From positions 992,001-1,056,000 of the forward strand of contig NZ_JAENXS010000002.1 of assembly GCF_016612535.1 (NCBI RefSeq): a stretch of DNA of 64,000 bases, given 5' to 3'. This DNA comes from Bradyrhizobium diazoefficiens. Lineage in GTDB: Bacteria > Pseudomonadota > Alphaproteobacteria > Rhizobiales > Xanthobacteraceae. Position 1 is the stretch's first letter. Each line of letters opens with the position of its first letter. Below the pieces are notes generated by a model. That model made no database searches. It worked only from the letters and a program-made list of their open reading frames with translations, and was not told the origin of the DNA. Made by a program: the position numbers and the translations under genes. Shown here in pieces: positions 61,994-64,000 of this stretch.

Positions 61994-62974
61994 ATGAGCC
62001 CATTGCCAAACAATTTTTTTAGATTGTCGACCGACCAATTCCCTGCGCGAGACAGGATCGAGGCCGTACGCGAAATTGTCGGGCGCTTACTGATGAAAAT
62101 GCAGTTCGAGCTGCAGCCCGATGTCACATTCCACCTGGACATGGTGTTTCGATCGCTGCCGGACGCGACCCTGGCGTCCGGCATCTGTCCAGCCATGGAT
62201 TGCTTGCGCACGCCGGACCTGATCGAAAGCAACGACCTTATTCTCACGATCGCACTCTCCGGCGGTTGCGTGCTTCGTGTCCGCGGCGAGGAAATTCCAA
62301 TCGGCGCAGGCACCGCCGCGCTGACGCGCACGACCGACGTCAGCTCCTGTTCGATTCATTCGACCTCGAACCTCGTCAACTTCCGCTTCCCGTTCGACAA
62401 GATGGCTCCGTTGATCACCGATCTCGACGCCGCCGTGATGCGGCCGATTCCGGTCGACCACGAGGCTGTGCGGTTGCTGGTGCACTATGCGAGCGTGTTG
62501 AATGACGAGGACATGCTGACGACGCCGGAGGTTCAGAGCCTCGTGTCCAGCCATCTGCAGGATTTGGCCGCGCTGGCGATCGGAGCAACGCGGGATGCCG
62601 CCGTGCTCGCGGGCGGCCGCGGTGTTCCCGCCGCGCGTCTACGTGCGATTAAAGCCGACATCGTCAAGAATCTGACCGATCGTCAGCTGTCGATCGAGGC
62701 CGTCGCGCTGCGCCACGGGATCACGCCGCGTTATGTCAGCATGTTGTTCGACGGGGATGCGACGACGTTTTCCGAATTCGTGCTGGTCCAGCGGCTCACC
62801 CGGGCCCACCGCATGCTGGTCGACCCAAGGCTTTCCGATCGAACCGTGAGCTCGGTCGCGTTCGAAGCGGGATTCGGAGATTTATCGTATTTCAATCGCG
62901 CCTTCCGCGGGCGCTATGGCGCGACACCCTCCGACGTCCGCCGGTCGGCGCACCGGGAGAACGGCGATTCGTAG
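61994..62974 (+). CDS. AraC family transcriptional regulator
   Basis: The protein has 326 residues from ATG 61994 (MSPLPNNFFRLSTDQF); a GTG at 61970 would add eight residues. The N-terminal half resembles the AraC-binding-like domain (CVLRVRGEEIPIGAGTAALT). The C-terminal double HTH is clear: LSIEAVALRHGITPRYVSML, then VSSVAFEAGFGDLSYFNRAF and RYGATPSDVR. It is divergent from the outer membrane protein gene, about 230 bases apart, and may control it. Confidence 0.9.
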   Translation: MSPLPNNFFRLSTDQFPARDRIEAVREIVGRLLMKMQFELQPDVTFHLDMVFRSLPDATLASGICPAMDCLRTPDLIESNDLILTIALSGGCVLRVRGEEIPIGAGTAALTRTTDVSSCSIHSTSNLVNFRFPFDKMAPLITDLDAAVMRPIPVDHEAVRLLVHYASVLNDEDMLTTPEVQSLVSSHLQDLAALAIGATRDAAVLAGGRGVPAARLRAIKADIVKNLTDRQLSIEAVALRHGITPRYVSMLFDGDATTFSEFVLVQRLTRAHRMLVDPRLSDRTVSSVAFEAGFGDLSYFNRAFRGRYGATPSDVRRSAHRENGDS

Positions 62975-63075
62975 GCGTGTCGTCATTTAGGCCAAGGAGC
63001 TCGTAGCAACCATTAAAAGCCAAACGGCCAGTCCGTTTCTTATGATCGGAACGGACAGGCCGCCGTCGGAGCGCG

Positions 63076-63954
63076 TCATTTCAATGGCAGAAAAACCTCC
63101 GCGACTGCCTCGTGCTCCGGCACCTCCGGGAACAGGCTCAGCCGCTGGCAATAGATCGGGAAGTCGCGCGCCTCCTCGCCGCTGGCCGGAAGCCAGTCGC
63201 GATAAAGATAGAGCGCAGCCGGCTCCAGATTGTCGGTGAAGCCGACGACACGCAGCACCGCGCAGCGTCCGCCGGGGATCTCGCCGGCCTTGACCGCTTC
63301 GCCATTCGCCGCGATCGGTTGGTCGGTCCCGACGCAAAGGTCGATGCTATATTCGTCTTGCTGGGCGGGACGCCCCTCCGAATGCCAGACATTAAAAGTC
63401 GGACTCGTCCTGGGGTGCAGGCCGGCGGCCTTGCGCCACGCGATGAACCGCTGAAGAGTGGTGCCAAGCATCTCAGGGCTGCCCCGATGCTCCATGATCG
63501 CCACTTTCGTGGCGGGCACATCGCGGATCGTCACGTCGTCAGTAGTGAAATTCTTCATCAGCTTGCTCCGTGCGTTGTCGAGAGGCCCGAAGGCCGCAAG
63601 CCACGGCTCCCAATCGGGAGATTTCCGAAACGATGACGGCGATTGCCCAAACCGTTGCCGAAAGGCGCGGGCGAAGGCATCCGGCGCATCGTAACCGGCA
63701 TCCATCGCAATCTCCGTGACGCTGTGGGCGTCATTGTAGGCCAGCTGATGCGACGCGCGCTTCAGACGGGCGAGCTGGACATAGCGATGCACCGACAGCC
63801 CGAAGGTCGCGGTGAACTGCCGGTGGAAATGAAATTTCGAGAAGGCCGCAACGGCGCTCAAGCTGTCCAGGTCCAGATCCGCGTCGAGATGCCGGTCGAT
63901 ATGGTCCAGCACCCGCCGCATCCGGTCCCGATAGTTTTGCAGAACCGCCGTCAT
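63076..63954 (-). CDS. AraC family regulator with GyrI-like effector domain
   Basis: The 292-residue protein has the AraC double HTH at the N-terminus (LSAVAAFSKFHFHRQFTATF, then VTEIAMDAGYDAPDAFARAF and RFGQSPSSFR). A GyrI-like small-molecule binding domain follows (about residues 135-290: DVTIRDVPATKVAIMEHRGS, ending EVPEHEAVAEVFLPL). This is the Rob/SoxS-like layout with reversed domain order, common in drug-responsive regulators. The target is unknown. Confidence 0.92.
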   Translation of the reverse strand: MTAVLQNYRDRMRRVLDHIDRHLDADLDLDSLSAVAAFSKFHFHRQFTATFGLSVHRYVQLARLKRASHQLAYNDAHSVTEIAMDAGYDAPDAFARAFRQRFGQSPSSFRKSPDWEPWLAAFGPLDNARSKLMKNFTTDDVTIRDVPATKVAIMEHRGSPEMLGTTLQRFIAWRKAAGLHPRTSPTFNVWHSEGRPAQQDEYSIDLCVGTDQPIAANGEAVKAGEIPGGRCAVLRVVGFTDNLEPAALYLYRDWLPASGEEARDFPIYCQRLSLFPEVPEHEAVAEVFLPLK

Positions 63955-64000
63955 CGTCCCTCCTCCGTGGCGGGTTTAGTTAGGCTGGGATGGCCGTGAT

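Noticed and set aside
61765..62331. N-terminal extension of the outer membrane protein frame
   Set aside because: It is antisense to the AraC gene. A clear signal peptide starts at 61764.

Overview
The window is a high-GC alphaproteobacterial chromosome segment. Gene families and order point to Bradyrhizobium or a close relative in the Nitrobacteraceae. The pointers are DUF3551, DUF6894-like and DUF1236-like proteins, a Lin0512 protein, a PAS protein of the type common in bradyrhizobia, the dnaB-alr and radA-cvpA-purF-SDR clusters, and intergenic repeats of a kind I recall from Bradyrhizobium. This assignment is by recognition, not by database search. I saw no tRNA, rRNA or CRISPR array.

Layout. 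1-4.5 kb: a truncated TetR regulator with an operator-like palindrome, an exported c-type haem protein with a long low-complexity tail, cyclopropane fatty acid synthase, and a complete IS630-type element (3090-4136, TA duplication). 4.4-17 kb: core genes (dnaB, alr, xth, radA, cvpA, purF) mixed with small exported proteins, a TauE-type permease, a patatin and a decayed patch at 10.2-10.8 kb. 17-20 kb: an orphan branched-chain amino acid binding protein and an IS701-type element (18313-19816) that split a REP palindrome. 19.8-29.5 kb: der, a lipoprotein in the usual bamB position and a YfgM-like protein; then an acyl-CoA ligase, an NnrU protein, prfC, a guanidine-II riboswitch with a SugE/Gdx exporter, and a DUF47-Pit phosphate operon. 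29.6-34.3 kb: a complete livG-livF-livK-livH-livM operon. 34.6-44 kb: assorted metabolic and regulatory genes, a CBS-containing ClC channel and an acetolactate synthase-type enzyme. 43.8-49.2 kb: a repeat-rich spacer, then a four-gene type I secretion locus. 49.2-54.5 kb: a truncated copy and an intact copy of a MarR-GNAT gene, a PadR regulator and other accessory genes. 54.5-64 kb: a SWIM/SNF2 helicase, a TetR-controlled membrane protein, a deformylase-like protein lacking two metal ligands, an outer membrane beta-barrel protein and two AraC regulators.

Main points of interest. The type I secretion locus carries an ABC transporter and an HlyD adaptor flanked by two acidic, cysteine-free proteins that have almost no Lys or Arg and no RTX repeats. 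They are plausible cargo of an undescribed type. Other notable items are the guanidine-II riboswitch, a reversed Pho-box-like site at the pit operon, a palindrome shared by the padR and ClC promoters, the deformylase-like protein, and the MarR-GNAT duplication cut short by a dispersed repeat.
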